From Anaeromusa acidaminophila DSM 3853 (GTDB taxonomy: Bacteria > Bacillota > Negativicutes > Anaeromusales > Anaeromusaceae), in the NCBI RefSeq assembly GCF_000374545.1, contig NZ_KB894605.1, positions 1 through 53,174 on the forward strand: 53,174 nucleotides of DNA. Reading direction: 5' to 3'. Below the pieces are notes generated by a model that worked only from the letters and a program-made list of their open reading frames with translations, had not been told where the DNA came from and made no database searches. Position 1 is the first letter of the stretch. Every line of letters begins with the position of its first letter. Position numbers and translations under genes: made by a program. Positions 42,906 to 51,395 of the stretch are shown here, in pieces.

Positions 42906-44867
42906 TTACGTTCTTTTAAACCAACGCATCAGCTCGGCCTCGCCAAAACGCACCATCACAGGACGTCCGTGCGGGCAGCTATAAGGCAGCGTCGTTTGCG
43001 CCAATTGCTCTAATAGACGCTCCATCTGCCGTTGATTCAACTCCTCGCCGGCTCGGATGGCCGCATGACAAGCCGCCGTCTCAAACACCATATGCCGCAG
43101 TTGCGCCGCTGTCGGCTGCTGCATTTCGTCTAAACGCACCAATAGCTCCCGCAGCATCGTCTCTGGAGAAGTACCTGTCAAATCGGCAGGAAGCTCCAAG
43201 AGCCTCGCCGTTCCTGGGCCGGCCATCTCTAATCGAAACCCCAGCGACGCCAACGCCTCCCCATGCTGTTCCAATAGAAATTCTTCTTTTTCATCCACCT
43301 CAAGATAAACAGGTACCAATAAGGTCTGCCCTGGCATAGCCGCCGCTTCCCCTACAAATTTATCATAAAGAATGCGTTCATGCGCCGCATGCTGATCCAC
43401 CAGATACAGTTGTTCTTTGTCTTTGGCAACAATATAGCACGACAAGACCTGCCCTAAAACCTGCAACGGCTCGGCCGCCTCGGTTTCGTTCGAGATTGTT
43501 GCCTGAGCCAAAGGAGCCCTGCTTTCCGTTTGGCAGTCTTCGTCCATCATCGTCGCGTCCACAGCCTGGAAAATCTCTGTTCTTGTCGGTTCGGACTTCA
43601 TTTCTGGTTCTATTTTTTCACAAGGCGCCGCCGTGACCGTCTCAGCAGGCGCCTCATAGACAGGGATACTTTCTGCCGCTGCAACCGGACGCTGCCGTTC
43701 TGCAAGAGGCTTAAAAATAGGACGATATGGCTCCGGCAAAGGCGCTGGCTGCGCCGGTCTCTCTTTCGCAGTCTGTGCCGTCGTCGCAACTGGAAGATTT
43801 TGAAAATCAAAAGATTGAATTTCTTCTTTAGGCCGAGGCGCAACAACCGGCGCCGCTTGGCGCAGCTGCTCTGCGGCCGGCCTAGTTAAACAAACAGTGA
43901 CTGCCTTATAAACGGAGCGAAAAACATCCTGCTCGTTTTTGAACTTCACTTCGCTTTTTTGGGGGTGCACATTGACATCAATATCTTCCGCCGGCACGTC
44001 AATACGAATAACCGCCAAAGGAAAACCTGTTTTCGGCAGCACCGAATGATAGGCGTTATCCAAAGCCTTGCTCAAGGCGCGGCTCTGCACCACCCTGCCA
44101 TTAACCAAAAAAGTTTGCCACTGCCGACTGCTGCGCAAAAGAGTAGGCTGTCCTAAAAATCCCCAAAGGCTAATTCCCTCCTGAGCGTGGTTCAGCTCCA
44201 AGAGCCCTGCGCCAGCCTCCTTGCCGTACAGAGAAGCAATTACATCTTCCAATCGCCCGCTGCCATTTGTGCTAAGAACCAAACGTTGGTTATTAATTAG
44301 GCGAAAAGCCACTTCCGGGTGCGATAAGGCAAGGCGCGTTATAATATCGTGGATTTGGGCGCTTTCAGTAGCCGGTTTTTTCAAAAATTTGAGGCGCGCC
44401 GGGAGATTAAAGAAAATATCCCGTACCAAAATAGTGGTACCCACGCCGCCGCCCGCTTCCGTCACTTCCAGCGTTTGGCTTCCTTCCATGACAATTTGCG
44501 TCGCCAAAGCGTCTTCTTGCCTTCTCGTAGTCAAGGTAAAACGGGACACCGAGGCAATACTCGGCAACGCTTCGCCACGAAATCCCAAACTGGCGATATG
44601 GTATAAATCATCAGCACTGCGTATTTTACTGGTAGCATGACGCAGCATGGCCGTCTGCGCATCTTTAGCGCTCATGCCCCAACCGTCATCGCTGATACGA
44701 ATGCTTTCACAACCTCCGCCTGCAATCTCCACCTCTATATTGCGGCTAGCGGCGTCAATTGCGTTTTCTACCAGTTCCTTAACTACAGACGCCGGCCTTT
44801 CTACCACTTCGCCTGCGGCTATCTGGTTTGCTGTATGCGCGTCTAATACCTGTACAATATTTTCCAT
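42906..44867 (-). CDS. mutL: DNA mismatch repair protein MutL
   Basis: MutL couples mismatch recognition by MutS to strand incision. The 653-residue protein has the GHKL ATPase motifs NQIAAGEVVERPASVVKEL, ISDDGWGM and ASLGFRGEALPSIASV, a long Pro/Ala/Glu linker (about 345-455), and a C-terminal endonuclease domain: DQHAAHERILYD (metal-binding motif DQHA-x2-E-x4-E with Asp at the last position), ETAACHAAIRAGEEL and CPHGRP. So it is the nicking type of MutL, expected in bacteria without MutH. It begins two bases from the mutS end. Confidence 0.96.
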   Translation of the reverse strand: MENIVQVLDAHTANQIAAGEVVERPASVVKELVENAIDAASRNIEVEIAGGGCESIRISDDGWGMSAKDAQTAMLRHATSKIRSADDLYHIASLGFRGEALPSIASVSRFTLTTRRQEDALATQIVMEGSQTLEVTEAGGGVGTTILVRDIFFNLPARLKFLKKPATESAQIHDIITRLALSHPEVAFRLINNQRLVLSTNGSGRLEDVIASLYGKEAGAGLLELNHAQEGISLWGFLGQPTLLRSSRQWQTFLVNGRVVQSRALSKALDNAYHSVLPKTGFPLAVIRIDVPAEDIDVNVHPQKSEVKFKNEQDVFRSVYKAVTVCLTRPAAEQLRQAAPVVAPRPKEEIQSFDFQNLPVATTAQTAKERPAQPAPLPEPYRPIFKPLAERQRPVAAAESIPVYEAPAETVTAAPCEKIEPEMKSEPTRTEIFQAVDATMMDEDCQTESRAPLAQATISNETEAAEPLQVLGQVLSCYIVAKDKEQLYLVDQHAAHERILYDKFVGEAAAMPGQTLLVPVYLEVDEKEEFLLEQHGEALASLGFRLEMAGPGTARLLELPADLTGTSPETMLRELLVRLDEMQQPTAAQLRHMVFETAACHAAIRAGEELNQRQMERLLEQLAQTTLPYSCPHGRPVMVRFGEAELMRWFKRT

Positions 44868-44869
44868 CC

Positions 44870-47449
44870 CTAGCGCCCCATTTCTTCCTTCGCCTGATTT
44901 TGCAAGCGAAACAGCGTATTCAGCGCCTCAATGGGCGTCAGGCTCATTACATCCAGCCCTAACAGTTCTTCTGTTAAAGCGCTTCCGAACAAAGTAAGAG
45001 ATGGCTCGGCCTTTTTCACGACTGGCGTTGCTGCTTCCCTGGCGCTGCAAGTCTCCAGTTCGGCCAGCACCTCTTTGGCGCGCTGAATAACTTTTGACGG
45101 CAACCCAGCCAACTGCGCAACATGGATGCCGTAGCTCTTATCAGCGCCTCCCGGCACAATGCGTCGCAGAAAAACAACATTATTCCCTTTTTCCCGCACC
45201 GCAACGGAGTAGTTGCGAATGCCGCTCCAAGCGTTCTCCAATTCTGTCAATTCATGATAGTGCGTAGCGAAGAGCGTTTTACAGCCAATCTGCTTTTTGA
45301 TGTATTCTACTACCGCCCTAGCAATGCTCATACCGTCAAAAGTGCTGGTTCCCCGGCCGATTTCATCCAAAATAACCAAGCTGTTTTTCGTGGCGTGCCG
45401 TACAATGGCGGCTACTTCATTCATTTCCATCATAAAGGTGCTTTGGCCGGTTGCCAAATCATCACTAGCGCCGACACGGGTAAAAATACGGTCTACCGGT
45501 GAAATAACCGCGCTGCGTACAGGCAGAAAGCTGCCTGCCTGCGCCATAAGCACCAACAACGCCACTTGGCGCATATACGTAGATTTCCCTGCCATATTGG
45601 GCCCTGTAATAACCATAACGTCTTCCACACCCGGAAAAAGCTGCGTATCGTTAGGCACAAACAATTCGCCCTTCAGCAGCCGCTCAACAACAGGATGGCG
45701 ACCGTCCTGAATCTGAATACTGCCATTTTCTTCAAGGCGGGGACGCACGTATTGATGGCGCACAGCCGCATCGGCAAAGCTATGCAACACATCCAGCACC
45801 GCCACGCGCCGCGCTGTAGCTTGCAAAGCGCAAAGCTCTTCTTTCACCCGATCGCGCAAGCGGCAGAACAGGTGGTATTCCAGTTGCACAATCCTCTCCT
45901 GGGCGCCCAGGATTTTAGTCTCGAACTCCTTTAATTCCGGCGTAATATATCGCTCGGCATTAGCCAAAGTCTGTTTGCGTTGGAAATAAGCTGGTACCGC
46001 TGAGGTATTTGCATGAGTAACCTCCAAGTAGTACCCAAAGACCTTGTTATAACCAATCTTCAAGGAACGTATTCCTGTCTTTTCCTTTTCCGAACGTTCA
46101 AATTCTTCAACCCAGCATTTGCTGTCCCTGGCCACTTCCCGCAGTTCGTCCAGCTCGCTATCATAACCGCTGCGAATCATACCTCCCTCGCGCACCGACA
46201 CAGGCGGAGATTCCACAAAAGCGGCTCCAATTTCTTGAGCCAGTTCCGCATGACTTTCCCATGTCGCATATAGCTCGCGCAGCAAAGGACTCTGCGCCTG
46301 GTTCAGCACCATTCGCAGCGCAGGCAGCTGCGCCAGCGACTGGGACAAAGACACCAGATCCCGCGCATTGGCGGTTCCCAGCTCCACACGAGTGACTATG
46401 CGCTCGAAATCATAAATTCCTTCCAGCGCCTCAACCAAAGCTTGCCGCAATAGCGGCGCCCCCGTTAATTCTTCTACCGCTTCATGGCGTTTTGTGATGT
46501 CTTTTCCATAACGCAGCGGCTGCTCCAGCCAATGCTTTAACAACCTGCCGCCCATAGCGGTACGCGTAAAATCGAGCACCTGCAAGAGCGTTGCTTTTCT
46601 GCCGCCGTCGCGAAGATTGCGTGTAATCTCCAAATTGCGCAGCGTCGACGCATCTAGTAAAAGATATTGCTGCTGCGTCTGTTCCGCCAACCGATTGATA
46701 TGGGCTAAATCGGTTTTGACCGTCTCATGCAAGTAGCACAAAAGATGTTCGACTGTTTGCAACGCTTCCTTGTCGTTTGGTTGCTCCGTCGGCGCAAAAT
46801 GCTGTTTTACAAAAGCCCCAGCCTCCGGTGCAAAGGCTCGCTGTTCCGGACGACAGTATAAGCGATCCTGCGAAAATTCATCCAGTTCCGTCCAGTAGCT
46901 CAAATGCCCGGATACAATAATCTCTTTAGGCTGCAGACGATACAAAGCATCCCACAAAAGCGGTTTTTCTCCTTCGCCGTCCATGACGCTCCAAAAACAT
47001 TCTCCTGTGGATAAATCCGCCGCCGCCAAATACACGCGTCCAGTTTCTCCTTCTCGGACAAGCGCTAAATAATGGTTGCTTTTTTCGCTCAAGGACACTT
47101 CTCCTAAAAAAGTTCCTGGCGTCACAATGCGTACTACTTCGCGCCGCACCAAGCCTTTAACTTGTTTAGGATCCTCAACCTGCTCGCAGATGGCTACCTT
47201 ATAGCCTTTTTGGACCAGCCGCGCCAAATAGTTTTCCGCCGCATGATAGGGAATACCACACATGGGAATGCGTTTCCCCTGTCCGCCCTCCCGCGAAGTC
47301 AAGGTAATTTCCAACTCACGTGAAGCCAGCTCCGCATCTTCAAAAAACATTTCATAAAAATCGCCTAAACGAAAAAAAAGAATCTCCTGAGAATGACGGC
47401 TTTTCACGTCCCTATATTGTTCCAGCATCGGCGTATAGGCTGTCGCCAT
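44870..47449 (-). CDS. mutS: DNA mismatch repair protein MutS
   Basis: MutS binds mismatches and recruits MutL. The 859-residue protein starts YTPMLEQYRDVKSRHSQEILFFRLGDFYEMFFEDA (mismatch-binding Phe-x-Glu in the DFYEMF segment), continues with connector, lever and clamp domains, and ends with the ATPase: Walker A ITGPNMAGKSTYMRQ, STFMMEMNE, Walker B VILDEIGRGTSTFDG, and FATHYHEL. A C-terminal helical tail follows. Length and motifs are standard. It lies 18 bases after miaB in the same operon. Confidence 0.97.
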   Translation of the reverse strand: MATAYTPMLEQYRDVKSRHSQEILFFRLGDFYEMFFEDAELASRELEITLTSREGGQGKRIPMCGIPYHAAENYLARLVQKGYKVAICEQVEDPKQVKGLVRREVVRIVTPGTFLGEVSLSEKSNHYLALVREGETGRVYLAAADLSTGECFWSVMDGEGEKPLLWDALYRLQPKEIIVSGHLSYWTELDEFSQDRLYCRPEQRAFAPEAGAFVKQHFAPTEQPNDKEALQTVEHLLCYLHETVKTDLAHINRLAEQTQQQYLLLDASTLRNLEITRNLRDGGRKATLLQVLDFTRTAMGGRLLKHWLEQPLRYGKDITKRHEAVEELTGAPLLRQALVEALEGIYDFERIVTRVELGTANARDLVSLSQSLAQLPALRMVLNQAQSPLLRELYATWESHAELAQEIGAAFVESPPVSVREGGMIRSGYDSELDELREVARDSKCWVEEFERSEKEKTGIRSLKIGYNKVFGYYLEVTHANTSAVPAYFQRKQTLANAERYITPELKEFETKILGAQERIVQLEYHLFCRLRDRVKEELCALQATARRVAVLDVLHSFADAAVRHQYVRPRLEENGSIQIQDGRHPVVERLLKGELFVPNDTQLFPGVEDVMVITGPNMAGKSTYMRQVALLVLMAQAGSFLPVRSAVISPVDRIFTRVGASDDLATGQSTFMMEMNEVAAIVRHATKNSLVILDEIGRGTSTFDGMSIARAVVEYIKKQIGCKTLFATHYHELTELENAWSGIRNYSVAVREKGNNVVFLRRIVPGGADKSYGIHVAQLAGLPSKVIQRAKEVLAELETCSAREAATPVVKKAEPSLTLFGSALTEELLGLDVMSLTPIEALNTLFRLQNQAKEEMGR

Positions 47450-47467
47450 AACCAGTTCCCCCTTTGG

Positions 47468-48772
47468 TTACACTGATTCCCCTTTAAGAATCCAGGTCTG
47501 CGCCTTGGTAATGCGCACTTGGATTAAATCTCCCGGTTTTTGCCCTTCCTGATACGGCCACAGTACCAATTTGTTGCCTCGGGTCCGTCCGCACCATTGT
47601 TTAGGATTGGTTTTACTAGGTCCCTCTACCAGTATTTCTTGACAAGTATGGAGCAATTTCTCATTGCACGCTAACGCCACTTTTTCCTGCGAAGTCAGCA
47701 AGCGCTGCAAGCGTTCCTTTTTCACCGCCAGCGGCACTTGTTCTTTCATTTCAGCAGCCGGCGTTCCTGAGCGGCTGGAATATAAGAAGGTATAAGAAGC
47801 GTCAAAGCCAACCTCTTCCACTAACGCTACCGTATCAGCAAACATTGCTTCGGTCTCTCCAGGAAAGCCGACAATCAGATCCGTAGTTAAAACCGCGTCA
47901 GGCACGGCAGCTCTCACTTTTCGCACAAGCTCCAGATACTCCTCACGCGTATATCCTCGATTCATCTGCCGCAAAATTTCATTGTTTCCTGCTTGGATAG
48001 GCAGATGAAAATGCGTAGTAATATGTTTGCTTTTTGCTACAGCCGCAATAACTGCATCATCCATATCGCGCGGGTGCGATGTCATATAACGGATGCGCAG
48101 CAAGCCGGGAATGTCATCCAACGCCTGCAACAGCGCTGCAAACGTATCGGGCGTCCCTTTTCCATAGGAATTCACATTCTGCCCTAGAAGAGTAATTTCC
48201 TGATAGCCCTCGGCCGCCAGGCTCCGCACCTCATCCACAATATCACTTAGCGCCCGGCTGCGCTCCCGCCCCCGGACATAAGGAACAATGCAATAGGTGC
48301 AAAAATTGTTGCATCCAAACATAATCGGAACCCAAGCAGCTACGCCGCTTTTTCGCACTACCGGCATTTCTTCAACAATTTGCGTTTCCGCTTCCGCCAG
48401 CACCGATCGCTCGCCAGTTCGCTGCTCTCCCAGCCAAGCCGCCAAATGGTGAATCATATTCGTACCCATAACCAGATCTACATGAGATGCTTTGCGCAAA
48501 ATGCGTTCTTTATCCTTTTGCGCCATGCAGCCTGTAATAATAATGCGCACATGAGGACGTTCCTGCTTGTGACGCTTCAGCTCGCCAATTTTCCCGTATA
48601 TCTTTTTCTCGGCGCTTTCCCGCACACAGCACGTATTAATAACAATTACGTCCGCCTCTTCCAGATTATCTGTTGCCAGATATCCTTGCGAAGCCAGCTG
48701 TCCGGCCATTTTTTCCGAGTCATTTTCATTCATTTGGCATCCATAAGTCAAAATGCAATAGAAACCGTTCAT
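47468..48772 (-). CDS. miaB: tRNA-2-methylthio-N6-dimethylallyladenosine synthase
   Basis: MiaB is a radical SAM methylthiotransferase that acts on the MiaA product at A37 of tRNA. The 434-residue protein carries the N-terminal cluster cysteines (TYGCQMNENDSEK, INTCCVRE, ITGCMAQ), the radical SAM motif CNNFCTYCIVPYVRGRERSR, and a C-terminal TRAM domain (EILVEGPSKTNPKQWCGRTRGNKLV). It leads the miaB-mutS-mutL-miaA-hfq-hflX run. A promoter lies about 47 bases upstream. An AAAGGAG site precedes the ATG. Confidence 0.96.
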   Translation of the reverse strand: MNGFYCILTYGCQMNENDSEKMAGQLASQGYLATDNLEEADVIVINTCCVRESAEKKIYGKIGELKRHKQERPHVRIIITGCMAQKDKERILRKASHVDLVMGTNMIHHLAAWLGEQRTGERSVLAEAETQIVEEMPVVRKSGVAAWVPIMFGCNNFCTYCIVPYVRGRERSRALSDIVDEVRSLAAEGYQEITLLGQNVNSYGKGTPDTFAALLQALDDIPGLLRIRYMTSHPRDMDDAVIAAVAKSKHITTHFHLPIQAGNNEILRQMNRGYTREEYLELVRKVRAAVPDAVLTTDLIVGFPGETEAMFADTVALVEEVGFDASYTFLYSSRSGTPAAEMKEQVPLAVKKERLQRLLTSQEKVALACNEKLLHTCQEILVEGPSKTNPKQWCGRTRGNKLVLWPYQEGQKPGDLIQVRITKAQTWILKGESV

Positions 48773-48818
48773 GGCAACTCCTTTACATACCCATTAATAC
48801 TAAAAGTCTATCTTTTCT

Positions 48819-48847
48819 ATTATAGCCGCAAATCTCTTCGCTGTAAA
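48819..48847 (-). promoter_or_regulatory. Promoter for the miaB-mutS-mutL operon
   Basis: TTTACA (48842-48847) and TATAAT (48819-48824) are 17 bases apart on the minus strand, between the TSUP terminator and miaB. Confidence 0.8.
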
Positions 48848-48866
48848 AGCGTCACTACAAGAAAAA

Positions 48867-48906
48867 ACGCTTTCTTGGAAGTCTTTTACAACCTCCGAGA
48901 AAGCGT
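48867..48906 (-). terminator. Terminator after the TSUP gene pair
   Basis: On the minus strand ACGCTTTCTCGG pairs with CCAAGAAAGCGT (one mismatch pair) around a 16-base loop, followed by TTTTTC. It starts ten bases after the second TSUP gene. Confidence 0.8.
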
Positions 48907-48915
48907 CCATAGGCT

Positions 48916-49281
48916 TTACTTCTTTTTATTCAAAGCCATGCGCAGCCCCATACAAATGACAAATACGCCAAAAAAGCGACGCAGCATCTCGGGCGGAATG
49001 CTCTGCACAAGATCCGAGCTGCCCAAGGCCCCTATAACAGCGCCAAGGGCCAACAACGCCGCCACCTTATATTTTACAATTCCTTGCTGATGAAAGCGCC
49101 ATAACCCAGTCAGAGCCGTTGGAATGATGACAAGAAGAGAGATGCCTTGAGCAGTGTGTTGCGGAACGCCCATAAGAAACACCATCATCGGCACCAAGAT
49201 CATACCGCCGCCAACGCCCATAAGGCCGCTTAAAATACCGGCAGCTACCCCGCCCAAGGCAATAATCGCCAACGCTTCCAT
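48916..49281 (-). CDS. Half-size TSUP (TauE/SafE) permease, second of a pair
   Basis: This 121-residue membrane protein has about four helices and one copy of the TauE/SafE repeat: GVAAGILSGLMGVGGGMILVPMMVFLMG near the start and LRRFFGVFVICMGLRMAL at the end. Standard family members are about 250 residues with two such repeats. Its ATG shares one base with the stop of the preceding half (TGATG), so the two are translated together, probably forming a heterodimer equal to one full transporter. The substrate is unknown; sulfite, sulfonates and organic anions are typical of the family. Confidence 0.85.
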   Translation of the reverse strand: MEALAIIALGGVAAGILSGLMGVGGGMILVPMMVFLMGVPQHTAQGISLLVIIPTALTGLWRFHQQGIVKYKVAALLALGAVIGALGSSDLVQSIPPEMLRRFFGVFVICMGLRMALNKKK

Positions 49282-49643
49282 CAGCCGCCCACCGCCATTC
49301 GCAGTCCTACAAGAACTAAAAATACGCCAAACATCCGCTTAAGCTGTACTGCAGGTATCTTAGACATCCAGCGTGATCCCAGAGCAGCGCCAATAACACT
49401 GCCAACCGTCAACATGGCCGCAATAGAAAAATCCAGTTGCCCGTACAAGCCGTAGACAAACGTACTGGCGGCCGCAGTCGGAACAATCACCGCCAAGGAG
49501 GTAGCATGCGCCTCATGCTGCGATAAGCCGAGCAAGGAGACCATAACAGGCACCAATACAATGCCGCCGCCAATACCAAGCATACCGCTCAGCACTCCAG
49601 CTACCACTCCGTAAAGCACAACACGTACTGCATGTCCTTCCAT
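49281..49643 (-). CDS. Half-size TSUP (TauE/SafE) permease, first of a pair
   Basis: This 120-residue membrane protein is paralogous to its downstream neighbour: GVVAGVLSGMLGIGGGIVLVPVMVSLLG at the start and LKRMFGVFLVLVGLRMAV at the end. Each half lines up with one repeat of a full TSUP permease. The gene begins about 30 bases after the P-loop/Asp23 gene, with AAGGAG upstream at a loose spacing, and may be read from the same promoter. Confidence 0.85.
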   Translation of the reverse strand: MEGHAVRVVLYGVVAGVLSGMLGIGGGIVLVPVMVSLLGLSQHEAHATSLAVIVPTAAASTFVYGLYGQLDFSIAAMLTVGSVIGAALGSRWMSKIPAVQLKRMFGVFLVLVGLRMAVGG

Positions 49644-49672
49644 AGCTGCCTACCTCACTCTCCTTGGATATA

Positions 49673-50491
49673 TCAATCCATGCTTAAGCTGCGCACTACC
49701 AGGTTAACTTCAGATACCGTCATGCCTGTCGTGTATTCAACCGCTTCTCGAATGCGCCGTTGTACTGCTGGTAATTCCTGCTGAATTACCGTTCCAAAAA
49801 GCACCACTAATTCCGCCGTAATCTTTACGCCTTTGTCTTTTTCTTTGCGAATTTGCACTTTCCCCACCTTGCTAACAAAGGCTGCATCTAACGCTTCTTT
49901 CTGCGTCACTGCGACCAGAACGTCATCGGCAATTAAGAGTTTGCCATAGTAGCTGAAAGTAGGACGAACAATCGACTTTTCTCCTAGCTTGCGCCGCGCC
50001 GCCGAAGAACGTCGGCTGAAAATTTCCAGTGAATCCACCAAATAGCCGGAAAAATGAGGCTTCAACTCGATTGTTGGCACAGGAATAATATGTTTTCCTT
50101 CTCGTAATCTAGCCTTACGAGCTTTAGCAATTTCCGTCGGACTAGCAATTTCCTCAATACGAATAATTTTTTGAATGGGCGGGAGCTTGAGAATTCTAAC
50201 AATTTTTTCCACCATACCATCGGAGGTTCCTAAAACCAAAATGCGCTGCGGTTTAACTTTCTCAATCGCTTCTCGTACTTCGGCGGCATGCTCCGGATCC
50301 GTAAAGATCGCCCGCCGTACGGCGCCAATCTTATTAGGCTCCTTTTTAGCCGATTTGCCTGCAATAATTTTACTGTCCTTAATAAACAAACCATCGTCAA
50401 TCAAGGCGTCTGCCGCTTGTTCATGCGCGACAATCAAGGCCCGATGGCTCTTGCCGGTACCACTCGGTCCAACGAATGCAAACACGTCCAT
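49673..50491 (-). CDS. P-loop NTPase fused to an Asp23/Gls24-like domain
   Basis: This 272-residue protein begins with a Walker A loop (MDVFAFVGPSGTGKSHRA, residues 1-18), followed by a compact NTPase-like region (DDGLFIKDSKIIAG, RILVLGTSDGMVEKI). The C-terminal third (about 180-272) resembles Asp23/Gls24 envelope-stress proteins: GKVQIRKEKDKGVKITAELVVLFG and YTTGMTVSEVNLVVRS. Asp23 proteins link to the membrane or cell-wall stress, but the fusion is uncharacterised. AAAGGAGG lies six bases before the ATG at 50491, and a TTGACA-type promoter lies upstream. Confidence 0.8.
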   Translation of the reverse strand: MDVFAFVGPSGTGKSHRALIVAHEQAADALIDDGLFIKDSKIIAGKSAKKEPNKIGAVRRAIFTDPEHAAEVREAIEKVKPQRILVLGTSDGMVEKIVRILKLPPIQKIIRIEEIASPTEIAKARKARLREGKHIIPVPTIELKPHFSGYLVDSLEIFSRRSSAARRKLGEKSIVRPTFSYYGKLLIADDVLVAVTQKEALDAAFVSKVGKVQIRKEKDKGVKITAELVVLFGTVIQQELPAVQRRIREAVEYTTGMTVSEVNLVVRSLSMD

Positions 50492-50525
50492 AGCATGCCT
50501 CCTTTCAAAAATCTCTATTTCTATC

Positions 50526-50555
50526 ACCTTACTGGAAATGCTGCCGTTTTGTCAA
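50526..50555 (-). promoter_or_regulatory. Possible promoter for the P-loop/Asp23 gene
   Basis: TTGACA (50550-50555) and TAAGGT (50526-50531) are 18 bases apart on the minus strand. The -10 is weak. It starts right after the PHP gene stop. Confidence 0.5.
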
Positions 50556-50567
50556 GAAAGACCGCTC

Positions 50568-51395
50568 TTACACTTTGCGTTTTTCCATTGCCCTTTGCAA
50601 AGAACAAGCAATCGTGTCAGGCGCATGAAATACGCCAAGCATTTCCGGGAACCGTCCGGGAATAGCGTGAAAATCAGACCCTCCTGTAGCCAACAGTTTG
50701 GCTTCCTGCGTCCAGGCAAGATATTTTTCTTGCTGCTGTTTTGTATGCATCGGGTGAAATACTTCTAGCCCTTCCGCACCGGCGGCCAATACTTTTTTCA
50801 CAAGCTCGTCATCTCCCGCCAAGCCTGGATGCGCCACCACCGCCACACCGCCTGCCGCTTGAATCAATTCAATCACCTCTGGATATTTCAGGCGCCGATG
50901 CGGCACATAAGCCGGCCCATTTTTATGCAAAAGTGCATGAAACACTTCTCCGACCGTACCAAAAGCGCCCATAGCTACTAAGGCTCTTGCCACATGCGGC
51001 CTGCCGATAGAACCGCCGCCCGCCTGAACCGCTACATCTTCCAGCTTCAAAGAATAGCCAAGTCCTCTTAGCTTGTCCACCATTTCTCCCGCTCTATTTT
51101 GACGGCTTTGCGCCAACAATGCCAATTCCGCCTGAAAGAAAGACTGCCGCCAATCCATTCCATAGCCTAAAACATGCACCTCATGACCTGGAATATCCGT
51201 ACTAAACTCAATACCAGGAACAAAGCGCAAACCTAAAGGCCAAGCAAAACCTTCGGCTTCCTCTAACGCCCGCGTAGTATCATGGTCGGTAATGGCAATC
51301 ATCTTCAATTCAGCAGCGACAGCCGCTTCATAAACTTGCAGCGCCGTCCACCGTCCATCCGAAGCCAGCGTATGGATATGCAGATCTACACTCAT
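50568..51395 (-). CDS. PHP-domain phosphoesterase
   Basis: This 275-residue cytosolic metal enzyme has the PHP motifs in order: DLHIHTLASDGRW (motif 1), AITDHDT (motif 2), GIEFSTDIPGHEVHVLGYG (motif 3) and VAVVAHPGLAG and GGSDFHA (motif 4). Relatives hydrolyse small phosphate esters, for example the 3',5'-nucleoside bisphosphatase/RNase AM type; the substrate here is unproven. Its ATG at 51395 overlaps the pepA stop (ATGA), so it is translated with pepA. Confidence 0.9.
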   Translation of the reverse strand: MSVDLHIHTLASDGRWTALQVYEAAVAAELKMIAITDHDTTRALEEAEGFAWPLGLRFVPGIEFSTDIPGHEVHVLGYGMDWRQSFFQAELALLAQSRQNRAGEMVDKLRGLGYSLKLEDVAVQAGGGSIGRPHVARALVAMGAFGTVGEVFHALLHKNGPAYVPHRRLKYPEVIELIQAAGGVAVVAHPGLAGDDELVKKVLAAGAEGLEVFHPMHTKQQQEKYLAWTQEAKLLATGGSDFHAIPGRFPEMLGVFHAPDTIACSLQRAMEKRKV

